DNA from: Pseudoalteromonas sp. P1-9
Lineage (GTDB): Bacteria; Pseudomonadota; Gammaproteobacteria; Enterobacterales; Alteromonadaceae
Reading direction: 5' to 3'
Assembly: GCF_001399975.1 (NCBI RefSeq)
Contig: NZ_LKBD01000003.1
Location: 124,001-188,000, forward strand
DNA length: 64,000 nucleotides
Shown: in pieces, positions 33,925-42,002 of the stretch
Position numbering within the stretch: the stretch's first letter is position 1
Layout of the letters: every line of letters starts with the position of its first letter
Translations under genes and position numbers: made by a program
Notes under the pieces: generated by a model
The model's input: only the letters and a program-made list of their open reading frames with translations
The model's database searches: none
Told to the model about the DNA's origin: nothing

Positions 33925-33987
33925 ATTTTATGAGTTAAACATTACTTAGCCGAATTCGTAAGCGTAGTTGCAGTGTTTAATCTTGAG

Positions 33988-34185
33988 TTACCATTGTGTG
34001 GAGAACCAGCGAGTACCTTTAAGCTTCAGTTTACCCCTAGCTCGTGCTCTCATAAGAGCCTCATGTACACGCTGTATGTCGTTAATCGCCAATAAATTAG
34101 CGACGTCTTCGGTTGTTGGTGGGTAGCCGTCGACTATTAAGTGGGCATGAACAGTTTCGTAAAGAACTTTATCTGTTAATCTCAT
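33988..34185 (-). CDS. Small winged-helix-like protein (65 aa)
   Basis: 65 residues: an N-terminal helix, then DGYPPTTEDVANLLAIND and a helix VHEALMRARARGKLKLKG ending RWF. The pattern resembles a helix-turn-helix (LexA-like PPT start, then recognition helix), so DNA binding is possible. No family recognised. Accessory gene within the island. Confidence 0.5.
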   Translation of the reverse strand: MRLTDKVLYETVHAHLIVDGYPPTTEDVANLLAINDIQRVHEALMRARARGKLKLKGTRWFSTQW

Positions 34186-34297
34186 TTTGCAATAAGCCTT
34201 TTGATTCGATTAATTTAGATATCCATTATTGGACTTAAAAATACTTGTCAAAAAACCTGAAACGTTTAGGTATACTCATATTTAAGGGGGTACGAGT

Positions 34298-34387
34298 ATG
34301 AGTTTTATATTGCTTCGGAGTTTGGATCCTATTTGGATCCATAAGATTCTATTAGTAGTCGCTTCATGTCGCTGTGAATTCGAATAA
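34298..34387 (+). CDS. Short reading frame with a strong ribosome-binding site (29 codons)
   Basis: AAGGGGG (34284-34290) lies 7 bases before an ATG at 34298, an unusually strong initiation signal. The frame runs 29 codons (MSFILLRSLDPIWI...). It could be the start of a gene cut off by the loss of island DNA, or a leader peptide. It overlaps the island-end repeat at 34323-34341. An imperfect inverted repeat (ATACTC / GAGTAT) surrounds the ribosome-binding site. Confidence 0.35.
   Translation: MSFILLRSLDPIWIHKILLVVASCRCEFE
34323..34341 (+). repeat. Island-end repeat TGGATC-N5-TGGATCCA (right copy)
   Basis: Same 19-bp pattern as 28376-28394 (only the five spacer bases differ), same orientation, about 100 bp inside the right boundary. 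Confidence 0.45.
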
Positions 34388-34442
34388 CTCTTAAGTTTAA
34401 ACGCCTCCTAGCGACAAAGAACGACAACGAGATATGCTTTAC

Positions 34443-34470
34443 GGGTTCAACTCCCTCCATCCGCACCATG
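34443..34470 (+). other. attR: right boundary copy of the tRNA-Leu end
   Basis: 28 bases matching the tRNA-Leu 3' end (one mismatch). The upstream bases do not continue as a tRNA, so this is only the duplicated end. The chromosome resumes after it. Confidence 0.8.
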
Positions 34471-34476
34471 TATTTA

Positions 34477-34504
34477 AAACCCAAGCTAACGCTTGGGTTT
34501 TTTT
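34477..34504 (+). terminator. Terminator after attR
   Basis: AAACCCAAGC-TAAC-GCTTGGGTTT plus T-run. Probably the original terminator of the tRNA-Leu transcription unit, displaced 6 kb by the island. Confidence 0.85.
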
Positions 34505-34630
34505 ATGCCAAAATTTTGTATGGCGCTTGAAAGAGCACGATATTCTTGTTCGTAAAAATAAACTGTTTTCAGTTGCTTATGCCGTGCTTTTTGGAAAATA
34601 TTAAATTAGTAATAATAAGAAAGATAAACG

Positions 34631-35212
34631 ATGTGGATTAAAAAACAGGTTATTGAAGGTCAACACGTGGTTCTAGAGCCCCTATGCCTAACCCATGTTG
34701 AGGCGCTTATTGAAGCGGTTAACGACGGTGAACAGTGGAAGTTATGGTTTGCTAATGTACCAACGCCAGAAAGCATGGAACAATATGTCGCTGCGGCGAT
34801 CAGTCAGATGGAAAAGGGCAATATTGCGTACGCTGTGCGACACAAAGAGAGCAATCAAATTGTTGGTACGACACGTTACTATGCTGTTGATAGTAAAAAT
34901 AAACGCACGTTAATTGGCTACACGTGGTATGCAAATTCTGTGAGGCGAACAGCAGTCAATACAGAATGTAAATATTTGCTATTAAAACAGCTATTTGAAC
35001 AAACTAAGGCAATAGCAGTGGAATTTCACACGCATGTTAAAAATGATGCTTCCAGAGCCGCAATAGAGCGTCTAGGTGCAAAACAAGATGGTATTTTACG
35101 TAATCACCAAATATTAAAAGACGGCACTATTAGAGATACCGTGGTGTATTCTATTATTGATTCTGAATGGTCAACTGTGAGAGAAAAGCTTTTAACGAAG
35201 CTCTGTAAATAG
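34631..35212 (+). CDS. GNAT N-acetyltransferase, RimJ/RimL type
   Basis: 193 residues with VLEPLCLTHVEALIEAVND at the N-terminus, IVGTTRYYAVD, IGYTWYAN and NDASRAAIERLGAKQDGILR. This is the layout of ribosomal-protein or small-molecule acetyltransferases of the Acetyltransf_3 group. Substrate unknown. Monocistronic; first chromosomal gene after the island. Confidence 0.85.
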   Translation: MWIKKQVIEGQHVVLEPLCLTHVEALIEAVNDGEQWKLWFANVPTPESMEQYVAAAISQMEKGNIAYAVRHKESNQIVGTTRYYAVDSKNKRTLIGYTWYANSVRRTAVNTECKYLLLKQLFEQTKAIAVEFHTHVKNDASRAAIERLGAKQDGILRNHQILKDGTIRDTVVYSIIDSEWSTVREKLLTKLCK

Positions 35213-35220
35213 ATGTGTAA

Positions 35221-35249
35221 AAAAAGCCACCGTATTCGGTGGCTTTTTT
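35221..35249. terminator. Bidirectional terminator
   Basis: AAAAAGCCACCG-TATT-CGGTGGCTTTTTT between the convergent GNAT and YfcC genes. Confidence 0.9.
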
Positions 35250-35264
35250 ATGCTTGTAATAGAA

Positions 35265-36701
35265 TCAGCTATTAGTTGTAACTTGGCTTTCAATTCCAGC
35301 AATTTGTGGTTGCACATCTAAGCCATAGCCAAAGAAAGTGGCGGCGATTAGTACCACAGATGCTGCAATCATTAGTTTCACCAATAACGGTAAGCAGAAC
35401 TTAAACCACTGACCATAAGGTACACCGGCCATACCGATGATCCCCATTAATACCGCATTGGTTGGAATAATCATATTTGAGAAGCCGTCGCCAAATTGAT
35501 ACGCAAGTACCGCAACTTGGCGTGGTACACCTACTAAATCACCAAGAGGCGCCATTAGCGGCATAGTAACGTACGCTTGACCTGACCCCGATGGAATAAA
35601 GGTATTTAACAGAGTTTGAATAACAAGCATACCAACTGCTGATATTTCTGCGCTCACGTAAGAAAGCGGTAAACTCATACCGTAAACTAGGCTGTGCAGA
35701 ATTTTACCGTCGTCTAAAATGAGTGCGATACCGCGAGCAACACCGATTAAAATTGCAGTGGTTACTAAATCAGAGGTACCTTCAATAAATTTGTTAGCAG
35801 CGGTATTCGCATCAAGTTTACCCAATACCGTAATAACAAGGCCCCAAGCAACAAATAAGCCGCCAAGTTCATATAAGTACCAGCCTTTGGTTGCAATGCC
35901 CCATACAGCGATTACTAAGGTGGCAATAAAGCTTAATAACACCAGTTGGTGACGACGATTAAGCTTAGGATAATCATGTGTTTCTTTACCTTCTAATGGG
36001 CAAGGAATACCAGCCATTAACGAGCGAGATGGGTCCGCTTGTACTTGTTTGGTGTATGACCAAACATGATGAAAACCAATTAATACGAACGGCACGAAAA
36101 TAGCTAAACGTAGCCATAAACCTGAATACACAGGTACTTCGGCAATTTGTTGGGCGATTAATACAGTAAACGGATTAAACGCAGATACGCCATAACCGAT
36201 GCCATAGCCGGCAACAATCATACCGACCGCCGTCATCGCATCAAGGCGCATGGCTTTACATAATGCCACTAAAATAAGTACGAATGGAATGTATTCGCCC
36301 GCTGTGCCAATCGCACTTGAAGCAAGGGCAAAACAAAAGACGACGGCAAAAATGAGTTTTTGCGGCTTATCGCCATGTTTCTCTAATAAACGGCCAATTA
36401 ACGCATCTACTGTACCTGTAGCACGTGCAATTGCGAGTACACCACCGACAATCAATACAAAAAAGATAACATCCTGTGCAGCGGCAAATGCACGTGGAAT
36501 TGCCGTTAGAAAGTCCCACGGCGTAAGGTAATGACTTTCAGTGGCAACTTGGTAAGTGCCAGGTACAACGGCTTGGCGGCCATTCGCTGTTTCTACGGTA
36601 TCAAAAAAACCTTGGGGTACAATCCAAGTAGCAAGATAAGCGACAAACATCATTGCTAGTAGCAAAACCAGCGTATGAGGTACTTTCAATGTCTTAGGCA
36701 T
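35265..36701 (-). CDS. YfcC-family integral membrane transporter
   Basis: 478 residues with about 12 membrane helices. Segments GTAGEYIPFVLILVALCKAM, then AGYGIGYGVSAFNPFTVLIAQ, and IPSGSGQAYVTMPLMAPLGD match the YfcC/DcuC-like anaerobic carrier superfamily (DUF3360 not implied). Homologues include amino-acid or C4-dicarboxylate exchangers. Substrate unknown. Stand-alone gene. Confidence 0.82.
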   Translation of the reverse strand: MPKTLKVPHTLVLLLAMMFVAYLATWIVPQGFFDTVETANGRQAVVPGTYQVATESHYLTPWDFLTAIPRAFAAAQDVIFFVLIVGGVLAIARATGTVDALIGRLLEKHGDKPQKLIFAVVFCFALASSAIGTAGEYIPFVLILVALCKAMRLDAMTAVGMIVAGYGIGYGVSAFNPFTVLIAQQIAEVPVYSGLWLRLAIFVPFVLIGFHHVWSYTKQVQADPSRSLMAGIPCPLEGKETHDYPKLNRRHQLVLLSFIATLVIAVWGIATKGWYLYELGGLFVAWGLVITVLGKLDANTAANKFIEGTSDLVTTAILIGVARGIALILDDGKILHSLVYGMSLPLSYVSAEISAVGMLVIQTLLNTFIPSGSGQAYVTMPLMAPLGDLVGVPRQVAVLAYQFGDGFSNMIIPTNAVLMGIIGMAGVPYGQWFKFCLPLLVKLMIAASVVLIAATFFGYGLDVQPQIAGIESQVTTNS

Positions 36702-36892
36702 AAATAAATCCAGTTGTGGGAAAGGCCAATAGTTTATTCGTATTTTCGGTGCTTAAAAAGAGGGGATTGTAAACAAATTAGAATGGCTTATCGCGAAAGG
36801 TTGTAACTTATATGTGGTGTGCAAATGTGGCTTTAGTTTTTAAGGTGCATAACAGCAATGAAAATGAGTTTTGCGAACTGAGAGTGAAAAAC

Positions 36893-36917
36893 AAAAAAGC
36901 ACCATTCAGTGCTTTTT
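36893..36917. terminator. Terminator after queC
   Basis: AAAAAAGCAC-CATTCA-GTGCTTTTT, 26 bp beyond the queC stop on the minus strand. Confidence 0.75.
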
Positions 36918-36942
36918 ATGTGCGTTAACTAACAGGTTTTAG

Positions 36943-37605
36943 TTAATTTGCTTCATATGGTAGTGGATCGTTTGCCTGGTTTAGCTCAAATGCTTCTAAA
37001 CGCTCTTGGCAAGCGCCGCATTTACCGCAGGCTTTTTCTCGACCGTTGTAGCAAGTCCATGTCTTACTGTAATCGAGGCCCATATTTAAACCGTCGGTTA
37101 AAATCTCAATTTTAGTATTATTTAAGTATGGGCTAACTATTTCAATTTCTTCGTAGTTAGCGATGCGGCATACATCATCCATTTTTTGTACAAACTCAGG
37201 ACGGCAGTCTGGATAAATTGCATGGTCGCCTGAATGAGCACCGTAAAATACCTTGTTAGCTTTAAGTGAAACTGCATAGCCAACAGCAAGCGATAATAAA
37301 ATCATGTTGCGGTTTGGTACCACAGTTGATTTCATGCTTTCTTCTTCGTAGTGACCTTCCGGTACGTCAATATCGTCAGTCAGTGATGAGCCACCAATTA
37401 ACTGGTTGATTGCTGAGATATCAACAACCTTATGAGAAATGTTTAATTCCGCACATACGTCTGCTGCGACTTTTAATTCTTTAACATGACGCTGGCCGTA
37501 ATCAAAGGAAAGTGCATACACTTCATAACCTTGGCGAATGGCTTTATTTAAAACGGTATATGAATCCATTCCACCAGAGTAAATTACAACAACTTTTTGC
37601 GACAT
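36943..37605 (-). CDS. queC: 7-cyano-7-deazaguanine synthase QueC
   Basis: 220 residues. Converts 7-carboxy-7-deazaguanine to preQ0 with ATP and ammonia in queuosine synthesis. The PP-loop [16 protein letters not shown], the ATP-site [12 protein letters not shown] and the zinc-binding cysteines in [10 protein letters not shown] are intact. Divergent from queE (98-bp gap), so the two successive enzymes share a regulatory region. Confidence 0.95.
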   Translation of the reverse strand: MSQKVVVIYSGGMDSYTVLNKAIRQGYEVYALSFDYGQRHVKELKVAADVCAELNISHKVVDISAINQLIGGSSLTDDIDVPEGHYEEESMKSTVVPNRNMILLSLAVGYAVSLKANKVFYGAHSGDHAIYPDCRPEFVQKMDDVCRIANYEEIEIVSPYLNNTKIEILTDGLNMGLDYSKTWTCYNGREKACGKCGACQERLEAFELNQANDPLPYEAN

Positions 37606-37703
37606 ATTTCTCTCACTTTAGCTATAATAGCGGTTTTTGCGGGCGCGATAGTCTACACCTTCGTGACCTTGAAGACAAATCTAGCAGTAATTAGAGGCGT
37701 ACG

Positions 37704-38369
37704 TTGTACAAAATTAACGAAGTATTCGAAACCATTCAAGGTGAGGCAAGTTACACAGGTTGCCCATCTATATTTATTCGCTTGCAAGGGTGTCCTGTTG
37801 GATGTGCTTGGTGCGACACTAAGCAAACATGGCATACGGACGATACTTATTTAGTTGATCTTTCTGACACAGTTGAAAAGAAAGCTGACTCGGATTATTT
37901 TGCTAATTGTACCGCAGAACAAATTCTTGCGCTAATTCGCGAAAAGCAATATCAAGCAAAGCACATTGTGATCACCGGCGGTGAGCCATGCATGTACGAT
38001 TTAAACCCACTTTGTGAATTACTTCATGAAAACGGGTTTTCTACGCAAATTGAAACCAGCGGCACATTTGAGATTTTAGCGCCAGCATCAACGTGGGTCA
38101 CAGTATCACCAAAAATTAATATGCGTGGTGGCTATAAAGTACTTAAAAGCGCCATGCAACGTGCTGACGAGGTTAAACATCCAGTCGCGATGATGCGCCA
38201 TGTTGAAGAGTTAGAAGAGCTGTTTTCTGAAGCAGGGCACACACCAGAACTCGTTTATTTACAGCCTATTAGCCAAAAGGCAAAGGCAACGCGATTAGCG
38301 ATTGAAGTATGTAAGGCTAAAAACTGGCGCTTATCGGTGCAAGTGCATAAATACATTGGTATTGCTTAA
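37704..38369 (+). CDS. queE: 7-carboxy-7-deazaguanine synthase QueE
   Basis: 221 residues starting at TTG. Radical-SAM enzyme that makes 7-carboxy-7-deazaguanine from 6-carboxytetrahydropterin. The cluster CPVGCAWCDTKQTW (CxxxCxxC) and NEVFETIQGEASYTG are typical of the E. coli-type QueE. GGEPCMYD is the SAM-binding GGE motif. No preQ1 riboswitch pattern was seen upstream. Confidence 0.94.
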   Translation: MYKINEVFETIQGEASYTGCPSIFIRLQGCPVGCAWCDTKQTWHTDDTYLVDLSDTVEKKADSDYFANCTAEQILALIREKQYQAKHIVITGGEPCMYDLNPLCELLHENGFSTQIETSGTFEILAPASTWVTVSPKINMRGGYKVLKSAMQRADEVKHPVAMMRHVEELEELFSEAGHTPELVYLQPISQKAKATRLAIEVCKAKNWRLSVQVHKYIGIA

Positions 38370-38393
38370 CTTCAATTAGTTAACGTACGGCAC

Positions 38394-38421
38394 AAAAAAG
38401 GCGCTCAATAGCGCCTTTTTT
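38394..38421. terminator. Bidirectional terminator
   Basis: AAAAAAGGCGCT-CAAT-AGCGCCTTTTTT between convergent queE and mltD. Confidence 0.9.
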
Positions 38422-38438
38422 AATATGCTTGCTTGGTG

Positions 38439-40007
38439 TTAACCTGTTTTTACATCCACTTTTAGTTTTAGCTTTTGTCCAGGTTGAATGTATTCATTCT
38501 TGGCAATGCCATTCCATTTCATAATGTCCGATACTGACACTTTATATAAACCCGCAATGCGCGCTAACGAATCACCTTTGCGCACTTTGTAGGTAATGGT
38601 GCGTTCGGTCACATTACCCGCTAAGGTTGAACTGGTTTTTTGATAAACCGTTAACTGCTGGCCAAGACGCAAGGTCGCGTTTTTGCGTAAGTTGTTCCAC
38701 TTCATTAAGTCTTTGGTTGATACTTTATATTTGCGACCAATTTTCCAAAGGCTATCACCACTAACGACTGTGTGTGTCGTTTTGCGATTAGCTTTGTTGT
38801 TAGCCGCAATACGCATTGGACCGCTTAATAAGTTATTGTCTATTTGGCCATTACTCAATGGTACAAACAGTTGTTGACCAACGCGAATAGTGTTGTTGCT
38901 CAACTTGTTTAGCGTTTTGATGCTAGTCGTGCTGGTATCAAATTGCTTGGCAATCTTTGATAGGCTATCACCTGATTTTACTGTGTATTGCTGCCAACGA
39001 ATGCGATCTTTAGCATCCATTTTGGCAAGTTGAGCTTTAAAACCATAAGCTTTGTCTGCTGGCACAAGTAGCTTATGCGGACCGGTTGGATCGGTTGCCC
39101 AACGGTTAAATGCGGGGTTTAACTTATACATTTCAGTCACTGGAATATCGGCCATTTCAGCGGCTTTTGCTAAGTCAATTTGACCGCCAGTGTTAACCAA
39201 TTCAACAGCAGGCTTATTATCTATTTTTTTCCACGTTACTTTAAACTCATCTGAGCGCGCAAGTAAGTCTGATAGCGCTAGTAGTTTAGGCACATATTGG
39301 GTTGTTTCTCGCGGTAAATCAAGCGACCAAAAATCAGTTGGTAACTGTTTTTTACGGTTCTTTTTAATCGCGCGTAATACTCGACCTTCACCTGAATTAT
39401 AGGCAGCGATTGCATTTAGCCAATCACCATCAAGTGTTTTGTGTAAATACGTTAAATATTCAAGTGCAGCGCGAGTAGACTCGGTAATATCGCGACGACC
39501 GTCGTACCACCAATTCTGCTTTAGACCGAAACGCTCTCCTGTGGCTGGCATAAACTGCCAAATACCAGAAGCACTTCGGTGCGAATAGCCAAATGGGTCA
39601 AATGCGCTTTCAACAATAGGTAATAGCGCAATTTCAATAGGGATCTGACGCTTTTCGACCTCTTCCACAATATAGTGAAGGTAGGGAGTACCACGTGTGG
39701 CGATACGATCTAAGTATTTTTGGTGTTTTGCATAGTAGTTACGCTCGGCAACTACGGCACGGTTTTGCGGCACAGGAATCGAAAGCTGGTAGCGAATGCG
39801 TTCCCATACATCGTCAAATTCTGGGATTTGTTCAATGACTTCTTGCTCTTCTTCCGCAAGTGCAAGCACTGTTAATGCATCATATACGTCTTGTGAGCTG
39901 GCCACTTTGTAGTTAGGTTCAGCCGTATCTGATTGAGATTGATTTGTCGTTTGACAGCCCACAAGCCACACACTGGCGCTTAGGGCAATTATTTGCTTAT
40001 AAGTCAT
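38439..40007 (-). CDS. mltD: Membrane-bound lytic murein transglycosylase D with three LysM domains
   Basis: 522 residues. Lipoprotein signal with VGC lipobox near residue 18. The SLT catalytic domain (about 110-230) has the catalytic Glu in IVESAFDPFGYS and the SASGIWQFMPATG motif. Three LysM peptidoglycan-binding repeats follow (about 342-387, 414-458, 474-518), each opening with [YH]-x-V-x-x-GDSL. Cleaves glycan strands in the periplasm. Located next to gloB as in E. coli. Confidence 0.95.
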   Translation of the reverse strand: MTYKQIIALSASVWLVGCQTTNQSQSDTAEPNYKVASSQDVYDALTVLALAEEEQEVIEQIPEFDDVWERIRYQLSIPVPQNRAVVAERNYYAKHQKYLDRIATRGTPYLHYIVEEVEKRQIPIEIALLPIVESAFDPFGYSHRSASGIWQFMPATGERFGLKQNWWYDGRRDITESTRAALEYLTYLHKTLDGDWLNAIAAYNSGEGRVLRAIKKNRKKQLPTDFWSLDLPRETTQYVPKLLALSDLLARSDEFKVTWKKIDNKPAVELVNTGGQIDLAKAAEMADIPVTEMYKLNPAFNRWATDPTGPHKLLVPADKAYGFKAQLAKMDAKDRIRWQQYTVKSGDSLSKIAKQFDTSTTSIKTLNKLSNNTIRVGQQLFVPLSNGQIDNNLLSGPMRIAANNKANRKTTHTVVSGDSLWKIGRKYKVSTKDLMKWNNLRKNATLRLGQQLTVYQKTSSTLAGNVTERTITYKVRKGDSLARIAGLYKVSVSDIMKWNGIAKNEYIQPGQKLKLKVDVKTG

Positions 40008-40106
40008 TAATACAAAATACCGAGTTAAAACGGAACGCCGAATAATACCGATCTTGGCTAAAAATTGCCAATTTCATTTATTTTTATCATTAATTGATAA
40101 ATAGAT

Positions 40107-40877
40107 TTAATAATTGTCCTTTAGTTCCCTTAAGGCTGCAAAAACACTGACATCATTTATCTCGGTAACTGAATTTTTAGCTAACACACTGGTTCTCACA
40201 TTATGTTCATGTGTACGTAAAAATGGGTTTATCGCCTTTTGCTCTTCTATTGTGGTAGGCAATGAAATATCACTATGGGTGGCAAGTTCATCGCGATAGG
40301 CAACAAGCGCATGATTGTCTGGCTCGATATATGTGGCGAAATCTAGGTTGGCACGCGTATATTCATGGGTGCAATAAACCTGTGTTGAATCGGGCAGGGC
40401 TGCGATACGCAAAAGCGAGGTCAGCATTTGTTTTGGCGTGCCTTCAAATAATCGACCACATCCACCATTAAAAAGTGTATCGCCACAAAAAATCATGTCT
40501 TCATTATAATACGCAATATGATCAAGGGTATGTCCTGGCACATGCATAATTGCTAATGTTAATTGTAATTCATCAAGTGTTATTACAGCGTCATCTTCAA
40601 GTTTATGTGTAATGCCGTCAAAGGGACTGTTACTCGGACCGTAAACGGGTAAACCACTAAACTTCGTAACCAGCTTTTCAACCCCATTAGTGTGATCCCA
40701 ATGATGATGGGTAATTAAGATACCTGTAAGCGACAATGTGTGCTCGCGGCAAAACGCTAAAACGGGCTCCGCATCACCTGGGTCAACCACATAAAGCTGT
40801 TTGTTGTCTTGATTAACCAATGCCCAAATGTAATTGTCGTTAAACGCGGGAATGGGAATTACTTGTACCATATTCAC
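40107..40877 (-). CDS. gloB: Hydroxyacylglutathione hydrolase (glyoxalase II)
   Basis: 256 residues. Hydrolyses S-lactoylglutathione in methylglyoxal detoxification. Binuclear metal motif THHHWDHTNG, plus VPGHTLDHIAY, FCGDTLFNGGCGRLFEG and the C-terminal NPFLRTHEHNVR that binds glutathione. Start could be either of two closely spaced ATGs. Divergent from the yafS-like gene. Confidence 0.96.
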   Translation of the reverse strand: MNMVQVIPIPAFNDNYIWALVNQDNKQLYVVDPGDAEPVLAFCREHTLSLTGILITHHHWDHTNGVEKLVTKFSGLPVYGPSNSPFDGITHKLEDDAVITLDELQLTLAIMHVPGHTLDHIAYYNEDMIFCGDTLFNGGCGRLFEGTPKQMLTSLLRIAALPDSTQVYCTHEYTRANLDFATYIEPDNHALVAYRDELATHSDISLPTTIEEQKAINPFLRTHEHNVRTSVLAKNSVTEINDVSVFAALRELKDNY

Positions 40878-40931
40878 TTGCTCTGTTATGTTTACTCTGT
40901 AGGCTATCTCTCATTATAACGAGGCAAAGAC

Positions 40932-41702
40932 TTGAAACCAGCGCTAAGTTTACAAAATACCATTCAACCCCACTCTTGGTATGATTTTCCTCATGGCGAA
41001 TACTTGAAACAAGAAATCGAGCAAATCTTCACGCCGTGGTTAAACCGAATTTTTGGCTATCACTTGCTTAAAATTGGTGAGCTGAGCGCCGAGTTAGATA
41101 CCTCTGAGTGTGTTATTAAACACCAAGTAAATGTCGCAAACTCGAGTAAAGCCGGAGTGAGAGCGCACATTGATGAATTACCTTTTTCTGAACAAACAGT
41201 CGATGGCTGTATATTAAGTCATGGCTTGGAGTATTTAACCGACCCACACCACTGCTTACGAGAAGTGCATCGAGTATTAATGCCTGGCGGCTACTTAGTG
41301 CTTAGCGGGTTTAATCCATTTAGTTTTTGTGGCTTGGCGCGCATACTGCCTTTTGCCAAGCAAAAGTTACCGTGGAGTGGGCGCTTTTTTACCCCAGCAC
41401 GAGTAAAAGACTGGTTACATTTATTAGGGTTCGAAGTGGTATTTGAAGAACGAGCAATTTACTCATCGCTTGCTCGCGGTAAGCGGCTATCGCGTTTTGC
41501 AGCGTGGCAATCGTTTTGTCAGCATTATTTAAAACCGACGGGCAGTGTATACGTGATTGTGGCAAGAAAACGTGTTGCGCCATTAACGCCGATTAAACCG
41601 AAATGGCATGCTCGTCCGCAATTTAATCCAGCGGTAAGAGGTGTAGGGCTTAGAAGCACTCCTCGAAATGCTTCTATTAGCTCAAAACGTGAATCTAATT
41701 AG
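40932..41702 (+). CDS. Class I SAM-dependent methyltransferase, YafS-like; stop codon contributed by a MITE
   Basis: 256 residues from a TTG start. Methyltransferase_11-type core with LPFSEQTVDGCILSHGLEYL and REVHRVLMPGGYLVLSGFNP; substrate unknown. Its place between gloB and rnhA matches yafS of E. coli. The basic C-terminal tail reads KRESN and stops at a TAG (41700-41702) formed by the junction with the repeat element that begins there, so the original C-terminus may have been longer or ended at another stop. Confidence 0.82.
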   Translation: MKPALSLQNTIQPHSWYDFPHGEYLKQEIEQIFTPWLNRIFGYHLLKIGELSAELDTSECVIKHQVNVANSSKAGVRAHIDELPFSEQTVDGCILSHGLEYLTDPHHCLREVHRVLMPGGYLVLSGFNPFSFCGLARILPFAKQKLPWSGRFFTPARVKDWLHLLGFEVVFEERAIYSSLARGKRLSRFAAWQSFCQHYLKPTGSVYVIVARKRVAPLTPIKPKWHARPQFNPAVRGVGLRSTPRNASISSKRESN

Positions 41703-42002
41703 GGCCTGTTGATCTTTGCTGTTCTATTTTTGTTCTGTTTGAGCGTGCTTTTATCGCGACGCTCGATGTGTGGCCTAGCAATCTAAGCGAATATCGAGCA
41801 AAACTTCCGCGTCCTGCTCTTACATCCATGTAGGCAACAATGAGAAAAGTGTGCTCAAAAGAACCGTTCGGCAGCGCTTGATTGGGTTTTCTACTGTGTT
41901 ATCGGCTGACTCATATAGAATAACTATGCCACGCAGCCTCTGCCTTGTATAAAACCCAATCAAACTGCTGCAAAAACGAACTTGAAAGGTCAACAGACCC
42001 TA
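41700..42002. mobile_element. MITE-like non-coding element, copy 1
   Basis: About 299 bp flanked by TA on both sides, with terminal inverted repeats of about 18 bp (TAGGGYCTGTTGAYCTTT). An internal inverted repeat (GATTGGGTTTT / AAAACCCAATC) can form a long hairpin. No transposase. It is the inverted equivalent of 59375-59641, with high identity except for a 36-bp segment present only here (about 41812-41847). TA flanks suggest a TA-targeting transposase (IS630/mariner type; an IS5-type YTAR target is also possible). Confidence 0.78.

Larger units (their letters stand above)
28303..34470. mobile_element. Genomic island integrated in tRNA-Leu(GAG), about 6.1 kb, integrase decayed
   Basis: Bounded by 28-bp tRNA-derived direct repeats. 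Next to the left end is the C-terminal remnant of a tyrosine recombinase on the minus strand. Contents: a truncated unknown gene, an MFS pump, a Grx2-like protein, an MBL-fold protein, a divergent LysR regulator and two small unknown genes. No intact integrase, excisionase, phage structural or conjugation gene is visible, so it is a non-autonomous remnant fixed in the chromosome. Confidence 0.78.

Noticed and set aside
28303-34470. Active prophage or integrative conjugative element
   Set aside because: No structural, replication, lysis or conjugation genes, and the integrase is only a C-terminal fragment.
37606-37703. preQ1 riboswitch between queC and queE
   Set aside because: No aptamer-like stem with an A-rich tail was found in the 98-bp gap; a simple divergent promoter region is enough.
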